The notes beneath the pieces are model-generated. The model had not been told where the DNA came from, did not search any database, and saw only the letters and a list, made by a program, of their open reading frames with translations. A stretch of 32,837 nt of DNA, taken from the NCBI GenBank assembly GCA_028291615.1, contig JAQGHM010000392.1, positions 1 to 32,837 on the forward strand, given 5' to 3'. The stretch comes from Phycisphaerales bacterium. Lineage in GTDB: Bacteria; Planctomycetota; Phycisphaerae; Tepidisphaerales; Tepidisphaeraceae. The translations under genes were made by a program, and so were the position numbers. Position 1 is the first letter of the stretch, and each line of letters begins with the position of its first letter. Shown here one piece after another: positions 15,062-23,912 of this stretch.

Positions 15062-16495
15062 ATGCTGCATCGAACCGCGCATTGGTTCCTCCTCCTCGTC
15101 GGATGGATGGCATTGACGAGTGCCCGCTCGGCCGTCGCGCAAGTTGCGCCGGACGCTCGGCCGAATATCATTTTTGCCATCGCCGATGATTGGGGTTATC
15201 CGCACGCCGGCGCGTACGGGTATAAGGCCGCCAAGACGCCGACGTTCGATCGCCTGGCGACGCAAGGCATGCTCTTCAATCGAGCTTATTGCGCCGCGCC
15301 AAGCTGCACCGCATCACGCGGGTCGATCCTGACGGGGCAGGCGCCGCATCGCCTGGAAAACGGCGGCGATCTCTGGAGCCATTTACCGGCTAAGTTCACG
15401 GTTTATCCTGATCTGCTGGAGCGGGCTGGGTACGTCGCCGGGGCGCGGCAGAAGGCGTGGGGGCCGGGGAAGGTGATCGATCGCCCGCGTCCACCGGCCG
15501 GGCCGGATTTCAAGTCGTTGGATCAATTTCTCAAGACGGTGCCGGCGGGCAAGCCGTTCTGCTTCTGGTTCGGCTCGCACGATCCGCATCGGCCTTACGT
15601 GCGCGCGTTTACGGAGAAGTCTGGGATCGATCCGAAGGACGTCGTCGTGCCGCCGTATCTGCCCGATACGCCGGAGGTGCGGATGGACATTGTTGATTAC
15701 CTCGCGGAGGTGCAGCGGTTCGACACCGAGCTTAGCGAAGTGATGGCGTCGCTCAAGGCGGCTGGGCGCGACGGAAATACGCTGGTGATCGTCACCGGCG
15801 ACAACGGCTGGCCCTGGCCGCACGGGAAGGCGAACCTTTACGATCCGGGCGTACATCAGCCGTTCGTGGCGTATTGGCCAGGCAAGATAAAGGCGGGAAC
15901 GAAGACGGATTACCTGACGTCGCTGACCGACCTCGCGCCGACATTTCTCGCCGCCGCGGGCGTTGAGGTTCCGAAGGACATGACCGGCCAAAACCTGCTG
16001 CCGGTGTTGCTGGATCAAAACCCGCCGCCGCGCCACGCGATCTTCGTCGAGCGCGAGCGCCACGCGCGGGCGCGCGAGGGGAACACCAGCTACCCCAGCC
16101 GCGCCGTCATCACCGACCGATATCTCTTCATTCGCAACTTCGAGCCCAGCCGCTGGCCCGCGGGCGACCCAAATTACCCCGGCATCATGGGCACGTTCGG
16201 CGACATCGACAATGGCCCGACCAAGCAGGAATTCCTGAAAAACCGCGACGATCCGAACTTCGCGAAATTCTTCCACCTCGCGACCGACAAGCGCGCGGGG
16301 GAAGAGCTGTTTGATTTGAAGGCCGACCCGAATTGTCTGAACGATCTGGCGGACAATTCGGATTTTCAAGACGCGAAGAAGCAACTTCGCAGCGACGTCG
16401 AGACGTGGATGAAGGAAACCGTCGACCCGCGCGCGGTCAACCCGCACGACGACCGCTGGGACAAGTACGAATACTACGGCGACAAGGCCAAGTGA
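15062..16495 (+). CDS. Secreted formylglycine-dependent sulfatase
   Basis: 477 residues from ATG 15062, chosen for GGAG 6 nt upstream and for the signal peptide it begins (1-26, ...SARSAVAQ). Sulfatase features: metal-binding Asp pair in NIIFAIADDWG (residues 35-45), the modification motif SCTASRGSILTG with Cys82, VTGDNGWPWPHGK (second metal site), and a C-terminal LFDLKADPNCLNDLADN. The motif is C-T-A-S-R, with Ala instead of the common Pro at the third place; it is still a Cys-type site, so it needs formylglycine conversion by an enzyme encoded elsewhere. It resembles choline-sulfatase/heparan-sulfatase-like planctomycete enzymes; the substrate is unknown. A weak -10-like TAGAGT lies at 15018-15023. 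The top-strand base skew changes near its 3' third. Confidence 0.9.
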   Translation: MLHRTAHWFLLLVGWMALTSARSAVAQVAPDARPNIIFAIADDWGYPHAGAYGYKAAKTPTFDRLATQGMLFNRAYCAAPSCTASRGSILTGQAPHRLENGGDLWSHLPAKFTVYPDLLERAGYVAGARQKAWGPGKVIDRPRPPAGPDFKSLDQFLKTVPAGKPFCFWFGSHDPHRPYVRAFTEKSGIDPKDVVVPPYLPDTPEVRMDIVDYLAEVQRFDTELSEVMASLKAAGRDGNTLVIVTGDNGWPWPHGKANLYDPGVHQPFVAYWPGKIKAGTKTDYLTSLTDLAPTFLAAAGVEVPKDMTGQNLLPVLLDQNPPPRHAIFVERERHARAREGNTSYPSRAVITDRYLFIRNFEPSRWPAGDPNYPGIMGTFGDIDNGPTKQEFLKNRDDPNFAKFFHLATDKRAGEELFDLKADPNCLNDLADNSDFQDAKKQLRSDVETWMKETVDPRAVNPHDDRWDKYEYYGDKAK

Positions 16496-16508
16496 CGGAG
16501 CAACGCGG

Positions 16509-19500
16509 ATGTATCGATCGCTGATCGTTATCTTGGTCTGTCTGGCGCCCTGCTTTGTCTGGGCCGCAGACCTGCAAATCGGCGTCGCCAAGACCGACGT
16601 CACCCCCACCACGCCCATCCGCCTCAGCGGTTACGCCGCGCGAAAGACGGAATCTAAAGGCGTCGAGCAGAAACTCTTCGCCCGCGCGATCGCGATCGGC
16701 ACGAACAACGCCGACGCGTCGATCCTGATGACGCTGGACAGCATGGCCATCCCCCGCGAGTTGACCGAGGAGGTTGCATCGCGCCTCAAGACCAAGGCCG
16801 GCCTGCCCCGTGAGCGCTTCGTCCTCTGCGGCACGCATAGTCATGGCGCGCCCTGCATCGCCAACGCGGCGATCAACATCTTCGGCCATCCGGTTACGCC
16901 TGAGGAACAGGCGCACATCGACCAGTACACGAAGGAACTGGCGGACAAGCTCGAACAGACCGCGCTGGCGGCGCTGGACGATCTCAGGCCCGCCACGCTT
17001 GCGATCGCGCGCGGCAACGTCGCCTTTGCCGCCAATCGGCGCAAGCCGATCGCGCCCGGCGTTGCCGGTCCGGTCGATCACGAATTACCGGTGTTGGTGG
17101 CGAAGAACCCGAACGGCTCGATCCGCGCCATCCTCGCCAACTACGCCTGCCACTGCACGACCGGCGGCTCGGACATCAACAAGGTGCACGGCGACTGGGC
17201 CGAGTGCGCCAGCGAAGATCTGGAGGCTGCGTACAAGGGCGCGGTTGCAATGGTCACGATCGGCTGCGGCGCGGACGCCAATCCCAGCCCACGCGGCACG
17301 TTTGCGCTGGCGCGGCAACACGGCGCAGCCGTCGCCAGCGAAGTGGCGCGTCTCCTGAAGACGCCCGATTCATTCAAGCCGCTGGCAAGTGCGCCGACAG
17401 GCCAGTTTAAGACGATCGACCTCGCCTTCGACAAGCTGCCGACGAAGGAAGAATTGGAGAAACTCGCGAAGGAGCAAACAGCGCCGGGCGGCAACGCCCG
17501 CATCCAGCTCGACCGACTCGCCCGCGACGGCAAGCTCGCCGAGACGATTCCGTACGCCATTCAGACTTGGACCTTCGGCGACGACCTCTCGATGGTCTTT
17601 CTGGCCGGCGAGGTCGTCGTCGATTACGCCCTGCGCCTCAAGCACGATTTTGATCCCGCGCGGCTCTGGGTCAGCTCCTATTCTAACGACGTGCCGTGCT
17701 ACATTCCCTCGCGGCGGGTTCTCGCCGAAGGCGGTTACGAGGCCGAGGGCGCGATGGTTTATTACGCGAAGCCGACGCGCTTCGCCCCGGCCATGGAGAA
17801 CGACATCATCCGCGCCGTCCACTCGATCCTGCCCATCAGCCTGCGCACCGCGGCGTCGTTAAAAGAGTTCCCGCTGCCCAAATCCCCCGAAGAATCGCGG
17901 CAATGCATGAAGGTCGAAGGGGACCTGCGGGTCGAGCTGGTCGCCGCCGAGCCGCTCGTGCAATCGCCCGTAGCGATCGATTGGGATCTGCGCGGCCGTC
18001 TCTGGGTCCTCGAGATGTACGACTATCCCTCCGGCCTCCACGACAACAACACGCCCGGTGGCCGCGTCGTCATCCTCGAATCGACCCAACACGACGGCCA
18101 CTACGACAAGCGGACCGTCTTTCTCGACCACCTGGCCTATCCGCAGGGCCTGATGTGTTGGCGCGGCGGTGTCCTGGTCTGCACCGCACCCAACATCCTC
18201 TACGCCCCCGACGACAACCACGACGATCGTCCCGACGCCGTCAAGACGCTCTTCTCCGGCTTCGGCCCCGACAATCAGCAGTGGGAAGTGAACGGCCTCA
18301 CCTGGGGCTTGGACAACTGGGTTTACGGCGCCAGCAGCATCCATAACAATCCCATTAAACTCGGCGAAACCGAGCAGGCGATCGACCTGGGCAGCCGCGA
18401 CTTCCGCATGAACCCTGACACGCTTGCCTTTGAGCCCGCGTCCGGGCGCACGCAGTTCTGTCGCGTCCGCGACGACTGGGGCAACTGGTTCGGCAACGAC
18501 AACAGCAACCCGCTCTGGCACTACCCGCTTGAAGACCGCTACGTCCGCCGCAACCCGCACGTGGTTTATCCACCGCCGCGCGTCGGCGTGGTCGCGGATC
18601 GCGATCCGAGCAAGCTCTTCCCGCTCAGCCGCCTGCTCGAACGCTTCAACAATCCCGAAAGCGCCAATCGCGTGACCAGCGCCTGCGGGCCGACGATCTA
18701 TCGCGACGAGCTGCTCTTCCCGGACTCGGCCTCTACTTCCAATGCCTTCTTCTGCGAGCCCGTCCATAACATGGTCCGACGGCTGATCCTCCAACCCAAC
18801 GGGGCCACCTTCACCGCCCACCGCTCCCCGGCCGGCGAATCCGAATTCCTTGCCTCAACCGACAACTGGTCCCGTCCCGTCCAAACCCGAACGGGCCCGG
18901 ACGGCGCGCTCTACGTCGTGGACATGTACCGCTTCGTGGTCGAGCACCCGCGCTGGATCACGCCGCAGCGCCTCGCGACGCTCGACACGCGAGCGGGGCA
19001 CGATAAAGGCCGCATCTACCGCCTCCTGCCAAAAGGGACTCAAGGCCGACCGATCGAGGATCTATCTCAATTCTCGACGGAGCAACTCGCCGCCAAACTG
19101 GACAATCCGAACGGCGTCATTCGCGACCTCATCCACCGCGAGCTCGTTCATCGACAAGACAATGCCGCCGTTCCCGCGCTCGAAAAGATCGCCACACAAT
19201 CCACCCGTCCAGCCTCCCGCGTTCAGGCGATCTGCGATCTGGACAGCTTGAATGCAGTGAAGCCTGAGATACTCATTTTCCAGATCTCCGACGCTGATCC
19301 GCGCATTCGCCGCAATGCGCTGCGAGTTGCAGAACCACGTCTCGCCAGCGATCCCGCGCTGCTCGCCGCCGCCCTCAAGTTGGCGGCCGATCCCGATCCC
19401 GCCGTGCGATATCAACTCGCCCTGTCGCTCGGCCAACTCGACGACGACCGCGCCACCGCCGCGCTAGTCGAAATCGCCAGTGCCACTCCCGTAGACGTCT

Positions 19501-20696
19501 GGACCCGAGCCGCCATCCTCAGTTCCTCACTCCACCGTCCCGCAAAGATGCTCGCCCTGATCGCAGCATGGCCACCCGATCGCCCCGGCCGAGCCGAATT
19601 GCTCGGCGCGCTCGTTTCCATGGTCGCCGCCGTAGGAGAGCCCGCCGACATCACCGCCGCCATCAACGCAGTCGCCCCATCGTCGCCGGACTCCGCCGCC
19701 GCTTGGCAACTCAGCGCCACCGCCGCCATTCTCGACGCGCTCGACCACCGCCCCACGCCACTCTCCGCTTCGCAACTCCCCGGCGACGCCGCCACCCGCA
19801 TAAGCGCCACGACGAACCTCGCCCGCCGTCTCGCCGCCAGCACCGGCATCCCGCTCGTCCAGCGGCTCACCGCCGTCGCCCTCCTCTGCCGCGATCCCGC
19901 CGCCGCCCAGGCCGACCTGCGCCTCGCCGACGATCTGCTCTCCCCCGCGAATCCGCCCGCCCTGCAATCCGCCGCCCTCGCGGCACTGTCGCGCGGCAAG
20001 GTTCCCGGCGCCGCCGGCGTCCTGATCGCGGCATTACCGCGCATCTCTCCCACCCTCCGCGCCGTCGCGCTGGATGCGCTCACCGCTCGCCCCGAATCCG
20101 CCGAGCTGCTCATTGCCGCAGTCGAGGCGAAGAAACTCTCCCCCACCGATCTTCCCGCCGCCACGCGCGAAAAGCTCCTCGCCCATCCCAACGCCGCCCT
20201 CCGCGATCACGCCGCCAAGGCGCTCGCCTCATCGCGTCCGCCCGCGCGCACCCAGGCGCTCAAAGATCTCCAGCCCGCCCTTACCCTCAAAGGCGACGCC
20301 GCCAAAGGCAAGCTCACCTACGAAAAGACCTGCGCCGCCTGCCACCAGCTCTCCGGCGTCGGCAATGCCGTCGGCCCCGACCTCGCTGCCCTGACCGATA
20401 AATCCCCCGGCTATCTCCTCACCGCGCTGCTCGACCCCAACGCCGCCGTCGAAGGCCGCTTCGTCGCCTACCAGGTCGAAACTACCGACGGCGAAACCTA
20501 CGTCGGCCTCCTCGGCGACGAAAACGCCTCGGCCATCACGATCGTCCAGCCCAACGCGATCAAGCAGCGCGTCCCCCGCGCCAGCATCAAATCCCTCACC
20601 AGCTCCAGGCTCTCCCTCATGCCCGAAGGCCTCGAACAGGGCATGACACCCCAGGACGTCGCCGACCTGATCGCGTTCGTCCAGAAGCCGCAGTAG
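16509..20696 (+). CDS. Secreted ceramidase-like / PVC dehydrogenase / HEAT / cytochrome c fusion
   Basis: 1395 residues; GGAG 8 nt before ATG 16509. After a signal peptide (1-19): (a) about 20-447, a neutral/alkaline ceramidase-like domain with AKTDVTPTTPIRLSGYA, a GTHSHG metal motif (His110, His112) and YACHCTTGG; (b) about 465-840, the PVC-type membrane-bound dehydrogenase propeller (RVELVAAEPLVQSPVAIDWD, GPDGALYVVDMYRFVVEHP); (c) about 850-1250, HEAT-like repeats; (d) a PVC haem domain with CAACH at 1275-1279, GVGNAVGPDLAAL and a late Met (LMPEGLEQGM) as possible axial ligand. Parts b-d are a known planctomycete unit; fusion to a ceramidase-like N-terminus makes it a hydrolase plus redox protein. 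Catalysis on sphingolipids is not implied: the domain is also found in glycan-linked proteins. It follows the sulfatase after 13 nt and is likely co-transcribed. Confidence 0.9.
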   Translation: MYRSLIVILVCLAPCFVWAADLQIGVAKTDVTPTTPIRLSGYAARKTESKGVEQKLFARAIAIGTNNADASILMTLDSMAIPRELTEEVASRLKTKAGLPRERFVLCGTHSHGAPCIANAAINIFGHPVTPEEQAHIDQYTKELADKLEQTALAALDDLRPATLAIARGNVAFAANRRKPIAPGVAGPVDHELPVLVAKNPNGSIRAILANYACHCTTGGSDINKVHGDWAECASEDLEAAYKGAVAMVTIGCGADANPSPRGTFALARQHGAAVASEVARLLKTPDSFKPLASAPTGQFKTIDLAFDKLPTKEELEKLAKEQTAPGGNARIQLDRLARDGKLAETIPYAIQTWTFGDDLSMVFLAGEVVVDYALRLKHDFDPARLWVSSYSNDVPCYIPSRRVLAEGGYEAEGAMVYYAKPTRFAPAMENDIIRAVHSILPISLRTAASLKEFPLPKSPEESRQCMKVEGDLRVELVAAEPLVQSPVAIDWDLRGRLWVLEMYDYPSGLHDNNTPGGRVVILESTQHDGHYDKRTVFLDHLAYPQGLMCWRGGVLVCTAPNILYAPDDNHDDRPDAVKTLFSGFGPDNQQWEVNGLTWGLDNWVYGASSIHNNPIKLGETEQAIDLGSRDFRMNPDTLAFEPASGRTQFCRVRDDWGNWFGNDNSNPLWHYPLEDRYVRRNPHVVYPPPRVGVVADRDPSKLFPLSRLLERFNNPESANRVTSACGPTIYRDELLFPDSASTSNAFFCEPVHNMVRRLILQPNGATFTAHRSPAGESEFLASTDNWSRPVQTRTGPDGALYVVDMYRFVVEHPRWITPQRLATLDTRAGHDKGRIYRLLPKGTQGRPIEDLSQFSTEQLAAKLDNPNGVIRDLIHRELVHRQDNAAVPALEKIATQSTRPASRVQAICDLDSLNAVKPEILIFQISDADPRIRRNALRVAEPRLASDPALLAAALKLAADPDPAVRYQLALSLGQLDDDRATAALVEIASATPVDVWTRAAILSSSLHRPAKMLALIAAWPPDRPGRAELLGALVSMVAAVGEPADITAAINAVAPSSPDSAAAWQLSATAAILDALDHRPTPLSASQLPGDAATRISATTNLARRLAASTGIPLVQRLTAVALLCRDPAAAQADLRLADDLLSPANPPALQSAALAALSRGKVPGAAGVLIAALPRISPTLRAVALDALTARPESAELLIAAVEAKKLSPTDLPAATREKLLAHPNAALRDHAAKALASSRPPARTQALKDLQPALTLKGDAAKGKLTYEKTCAACHQLSGVGNAVGPDLAALTDKSPGYLLTALLDPNAAVEGRFVAYQVETTDGETYVGLLGDENASAITIVQPNAIKQRVPRASIKSLTSSRLSLMPEGLEQGMTPQDVADLIAFVQKPQ

Positions 20697-20802
20697 CGCG
20701 AGCGCGGCATTATCGCACCTCGCCGGCGGGGCAGTCGGCTTTCTTCACCGCCTCACAAAACCGGCCGATACCTCTCCTAGTCCATTCGCAAGGAGAGCCC
20801 CG

Positions 20803-21360
20803 ATGGCCGATTTCGCAACCCTTCAACTCATCCCCATGCAGGCCGACGGCGTCGAGCCAACCAGCCCGGACCTCGCCCCCTACGCCAAGCTCCGCGCCGA
20901 GATCAAGCTCGGCTTCCGCAAGCACCTCCTCGCCCTCAGCGACGAAGAGCCGTACATCGGCGTCTTCTTCAACGTCCCCGCGCTCGGCCGCGTCATCGTC
21001 GGCATCGACTCCGTCAAGTGCACCGCCGCATTGGTCACCATCGCCCTCTACAAAGAACCGCCCGAGGCGAGCTCGCTCCTGGCGACGGCCATCCTCCTCT
21101 GCGGCTTCAAGGACGCCGACGACCTCGCCCTCGACCAAGCCGCGCAAACCCCCGCCTTCCGCGACAACCCGCACTACCCAGCCGAGACCTACGAATCCGC
21201 CCGCGAAGGCCCACGCCCGATGATGGTCAACTGCATGATCTCCCAGGACTCATTCAAGAACCCGCTCCTCCGCCTGCTAAGCGAAACCGTCGCCGACGCC
21301 TTCTTCGACATGTTCGGCCAATCGCAGGTGGACGATTCCGACGAATCCAAGTGCAAGTAA
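20803..21360 (+). CDS. Uncharacterised cytosolic protein
   Basis: 185 residues with a strong ribosome site (AAGGAG, 6 nt before ATG 20803). I do not recognise the family. There is no signal peptide or membrane segment. The protein looks like a small alpha/beta domain: helix KLRAEIKLGFRKHLLAL, strands EPYIGVFFNVPALGRVIVGI, then ATAILLCGFKDADDLALDQA and a basic/acidic C-terminus (QSQVDDSDESKCK). It contains several Cys (residue 73 region, 99 region, near 145 and 184) without a clear metal motif. It stands alone between the fusion gene and the beta-propeller gene, each about 75-105 bp away. Confidence 0.75.
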   Translation: MADFATLQLIPMQADGVEPTSPDLAPYAKLRAEIKLGFRKHLLALSDEEPYIGVFFNVPALGRVIVGIDSVKCTAALVTIALYKEPPEASSLLATAILLCGFKDADDLALDQAAQTPAFRDNPHYPAETYESAREGPRPMMVNCMISQDSFKNPLLRLLSETVADAFFDMFGQSQVDDSDESKCK

Positions 21361-21434
21361 AGCCCGGCCACGCCGTGTCCGTTCCGCGGTAGATCGTAGG
21401 GAGTGACCTCTCACGTCCCAACCAAGGAACCAAC

Positions 21435-22520
21435 ATGCCCTCCCGCCGCCTCTTGCTCTTATCTTGCATTATTACATGTTATGTCTCCGCGGCCGCCCAC
21501 GCCGCCGACTCACCCTGGGTCAACATTTCAGATCACCTGATCGCCCGCCTTACCGCAGACGGCAAGAAACCCGTCTGGCCGGGCGAGACCGCCGGCGTCG
21601 CCGTCGATCGCACCACCGGCAACCTCTTCCTCGTCGTCCCCGGCGACGGCCTCTTCAAATCCACCGACCGCGGCGTAACCTTCGCCCGCTGTGACGACGG
21701 CAAAGTCACCGGCCGCTGCGAAACCGCCTACGCTCTCCACCTCGACCCCGCCACCAGCCGCATGGCCTGCTTCATGCTCGACGGCAAGTGCGCCATGTCG
21801 CTCGACGCCGGCCAGACCTGGCATCCGTTCAAAGACGTCGGCCGCAACTGGGACTATGCCGCCGTCGATTGGTCCACCGAAAAACCGCAGGTCATCTTCG
21901 GCGCCCGCCACGAATCCGGCGGCGAATCCTACGTCTCCACCGACGCCGGCGTATCCTGGACCATGCTCGCCAAAGAAAAGGCGTTCGACGCCCAGGGCGC
22001 CGTGGGCGTCGTAGACGCGAACCCCGTCCTCCCCCCCCCGGGCGATGGCCTTCACCGCTCAACCGATCAAGGCAAGACCTGGACCAAGGTCAGCGACTTC
22101 ACGCCCGTTTCCCACGTCATGCAGACGTTCAACGGCGCACACTACTTCTTCGCCGTCAACCACGTGGATCCAGCCGCCCCCGCCGATCCGAAAAAGAAGA
22201 AACCCGCGACTTACGAGTCCTTCCTGATCGTCTCAAAAGACAAAGGCGCGACGTGGACCAAGCAGGGCGTGACCACCGACGCCGCCTGGGGCCCCTACTT
22301 CGGCAAGGACGATAAACACCTCATCACGGTCGGTAAAAAGTCGGCCATTCTCGAATCCACCGACGCCGGCGAAACCTGGAAAGAGGTCGTTGCTCTCCCG
22401 CCCAAAGGCTTCGACACCAACCGCGCCGGCTGGTTCACCAACCTCGCCTACGACCCCAAGTCCGACACGTTCTACATCTCAAGAATGGGACAACCGGCGT
22501 TCAAATACGAACGAAAATAA
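21435..22520 (+). CDS. Secreted Asp-box (BNR-type) beta-propeller protein
   Basis: 361 residues; AAGGA 6 nt before ATG 21435. After a signal peptide (1-24), six Asp-box-like motifs (S-x-D-x-G-x-T/S-W/F) lie at 76-83, 122-129, 168-175, 209-216, 267-274 and 308-315, for example STDAGETW. The spacing gives a six- or seven-bladed propeller such as the YCF48/sialidase-like or sortilin-like folds. Asp boxes are structural, so this does not prove sialidase activity, and the arginine triad of sialidases is not obvious. Likely a surface or periplasmic binding/enzymatic protein of glycan metabolism. A run of nine C at 22031-22039 lies in the coding region (NPVLPPPGDG) where other propellers have a regular blade; check that run for error. 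Confidence 0.85.
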   Translation: MPSRRLLLLSCIITCYVSAAAHAADSPWVNISDHLIARLTADGKKPVWPGETAGVAVDRTTGNLFLVVPGDGLFKSTDRGVTFARCDDGKVTGRCETAYALHLDPATSRMACFMLDGKCAMSLDAGQTWHPFKDVGRNWDYAAVDWSTEKPQVIFGARHESGGESYVSTDAGVSWTMLAKEKAFDAQGAVGVVDANPVLPPPGDGLHRSTDQGKTWTKVSDFTPVSHVMQTFNGAHYFFAVNHVDPAAPADPKKKKPATYESFLIVSKDKGATWTKQGVTTDAAWGPYFGKDDKHLITVGKKSAILESTDAGETWKEVVALPPKGFDTNRAGWFTNLAYDPKSDTFYISRMGQPAFKYERK

Positions 22521-22522
22521 CG

Positions 22523-23806
22523 CTACGCCATCTCCTCTTTAATCGCCCCCGCCAATCGCTCGATCCCCGGCGCAATCTCCTCGAACGTCACCTGCCCAAA
22601 GCACAACCGCATGTGATGATTAGGCGTCCGCCCCTGCGCATCCGGATGGAACGAATACGCCCCCGGCACGTACAACACGCCATACTTCACGCACCGCTCG
22701 AATAGCCGCCCCTCGCGCGACGTGTTCACGTGCTTCGGCAGCGTCAGCCAGACGTAAATCCCGCCGCTCGGATGGGTCCAGTGCAGCTCCGCCGTCTCAG
22801 TCAAATTCGCCCGCAGCGCCGCCAGCGTCGCATCCCGTTTCCTTCGATATTCGTTCTTCAGCACTTCGAGGTGCCGCACATAGCTGCCGTCCGTCATCGT
22901 CTCCAGCGCGATCTCCTGACAGACGTTCGACGATCCAAAATCATGGCTCCCCTTCTGCCGCAGCACCTGGTCCAGCAGATCAGGCGGCATCGCCGTATAC
23001 CCAAGTTTAATCCCGGGGGCAAACGGTTTCGAAAACGTCTGCGTGATGATCGTGAACTGATTCTCCGCATCAAACGACTTAATCGAAGGCAGCGGCGCGC
23101 CGTCATACCCCAACTCGCGATAAGCCGCGTCTTCCAAAATCAGGATGCGATGCGACGTGCTAAACCGCCGCACGATCTCCACCAGTTGCCGCCGACGCGG
23201 CGTCGAAAGACTCAACCCCGTCGGGTTATCGAAAAAGCTAGTGCAATAAACAAACTTCACCCGCGCCAATTCCCCCTTCGCCTGCAGTTGCTCCAGCAAC
23301 CGCTCGACCGCATCGACATCCATCCCCTCATCATCCATCGGCACCGCCAGCACACGCGCCCCCATCGACTGCAGTGCCCCGGTAAAGACGAAATAGCTCG
23401 GATTCGCCGTGATCACGATGTCCCCCGGATCCAGCAGCACATCCGCGATCAGGTAAAGCGCCTGCTGCGACCCGGTGCTGACCAGCACGTCATCCGCCGA
23501 CAGCCCCAGGTCCCCCACATGCCGACCATCCAGCCGCTCCAGGTGCGCGATCAGCGCCTCGCGCAATTCGCGCAGCCCAATGGCCGTCCCGTACTGCAGC
23601 GCCCGCTGCCCGCGCCGGCTCTCTCCAAACAATCGCTTCGTGATGGCCGCCACCTCGTCCACCGGCAGCGTCGCCTCATCCACCAGCCCCGCGGCAAAGT
23701 TCACCAGATCCGGATTCGCCAGCTTCGCCGCGATCAGCGCATTAATCGGCGAATCCGCAGTCCGCGAAGCCTTGGCCGAAAGACGCAGGGGCAGGGGGGT
23801 GGACAT
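22523..23806 (-). CDS. PLP-dependent aminotransferase, class I/II (2-aminoadipate/MocR-like)
   Basis: 427 residues from ATG 23806; a further in-frame ATG at 23839 lies inside an inverted repeat and I reject it. No Shine-Dalgarno is visible. Fold-type I aminotransferase motifs: NFAAGLVDEATLP near the N-terminus, LQYGTAIGLRELREAL, STGSQQALYLIADVLLDPGD (cofactor phosphate site), FFDNPTGLSLS, LEDAAYRELGYDG and the Schiff-base Lys260 in TQTFSKPFAPGIKLGY. The whole resembles 2-aminoadipate/aromatic aminotransferases and the catalytic half of MocR regulators, but no winged-helix part is present. It is cytosolic. The 3' end is only 2 bp from the convergent propeller gene. The specific amino acid is not predictable. 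Confidence 0.9.
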   Translation of the reverse strand: MSTPLPLRLSAKASRTADSPINALIAAKLANPDLVNFAAGLVDEATLPVDEVAAITKRLFGESRRGQRALQYGTAIGLRELREALIAHLERLDGRHVGDLGLSADDVLVSTGSQQALYLIADVLLDPGDIVITANPSYFVFTGALQSMGARVLAVPMDDEGMDVDAVERLLEQLQAKGELARVKFVYCTSFFDNPTGLSLSTPRRRQLVEIVRRFSTSHRILILEDAAYRELGYDGAPLPSIKSFDAENQFTIITQTFSKPFAPGIKLGYTAMPPDLLDQVLRQKGSHDFGSSNVCQEIALETMTDGSYVRHLEVLKNEYRRKRDATLAALRANLTETAELHWTHPSGGIYVWLTLPKHVNTSREGRLFERCVKYGVLYVPGAYSFHPDAQGRTPNHHMRLCFGQVTFEEIAPGIERLAGAIKEEMA

Positions 23807-23829
23807 GAGGATAAGAGTAAAACAAAAGG

Positions 23830-23912
23830 CATGAAACATGAAACGTAAAACATGAAGCCCAGGGGGACAGGCGGTCTACGCCTCTTCATGCTTCACGTCT
23901 TCATGTTTCACG
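23830..23912. repeat. AT-rich inverted repeat at the 3' end of the cation transporter
   Basis: The left arm (23830-23857, containing CATGAAACATGAA and ACATGAAG) is the reverse complement of the right arm (23884-23912) at about 25 of 28 positions with one 1-nt gap, around a 26-bp centre. The arms are far more AT-rich than the surrounding DNA. The right arm contains the last codons and the stop of the transporter gene. It resembles a REP-like dispersed element. Confidence 0.85.

Noticed and set aside
14800-20802. dif-like site near the skew switch
   Set aside because: I scanned the short intergenic gaps by eye and found no convincing XerC/XerD-type sequence.
21435-22520. Sialidase activity of the Asp-box protein
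   Set aside because: Asp boxes are structural; I do not see the arginine triad or the other active-site residues.
22730-23848. 372-codon plus-strand frame
   Set aside because: Antisense to the aminotransferase, which has complete PLP motifs.
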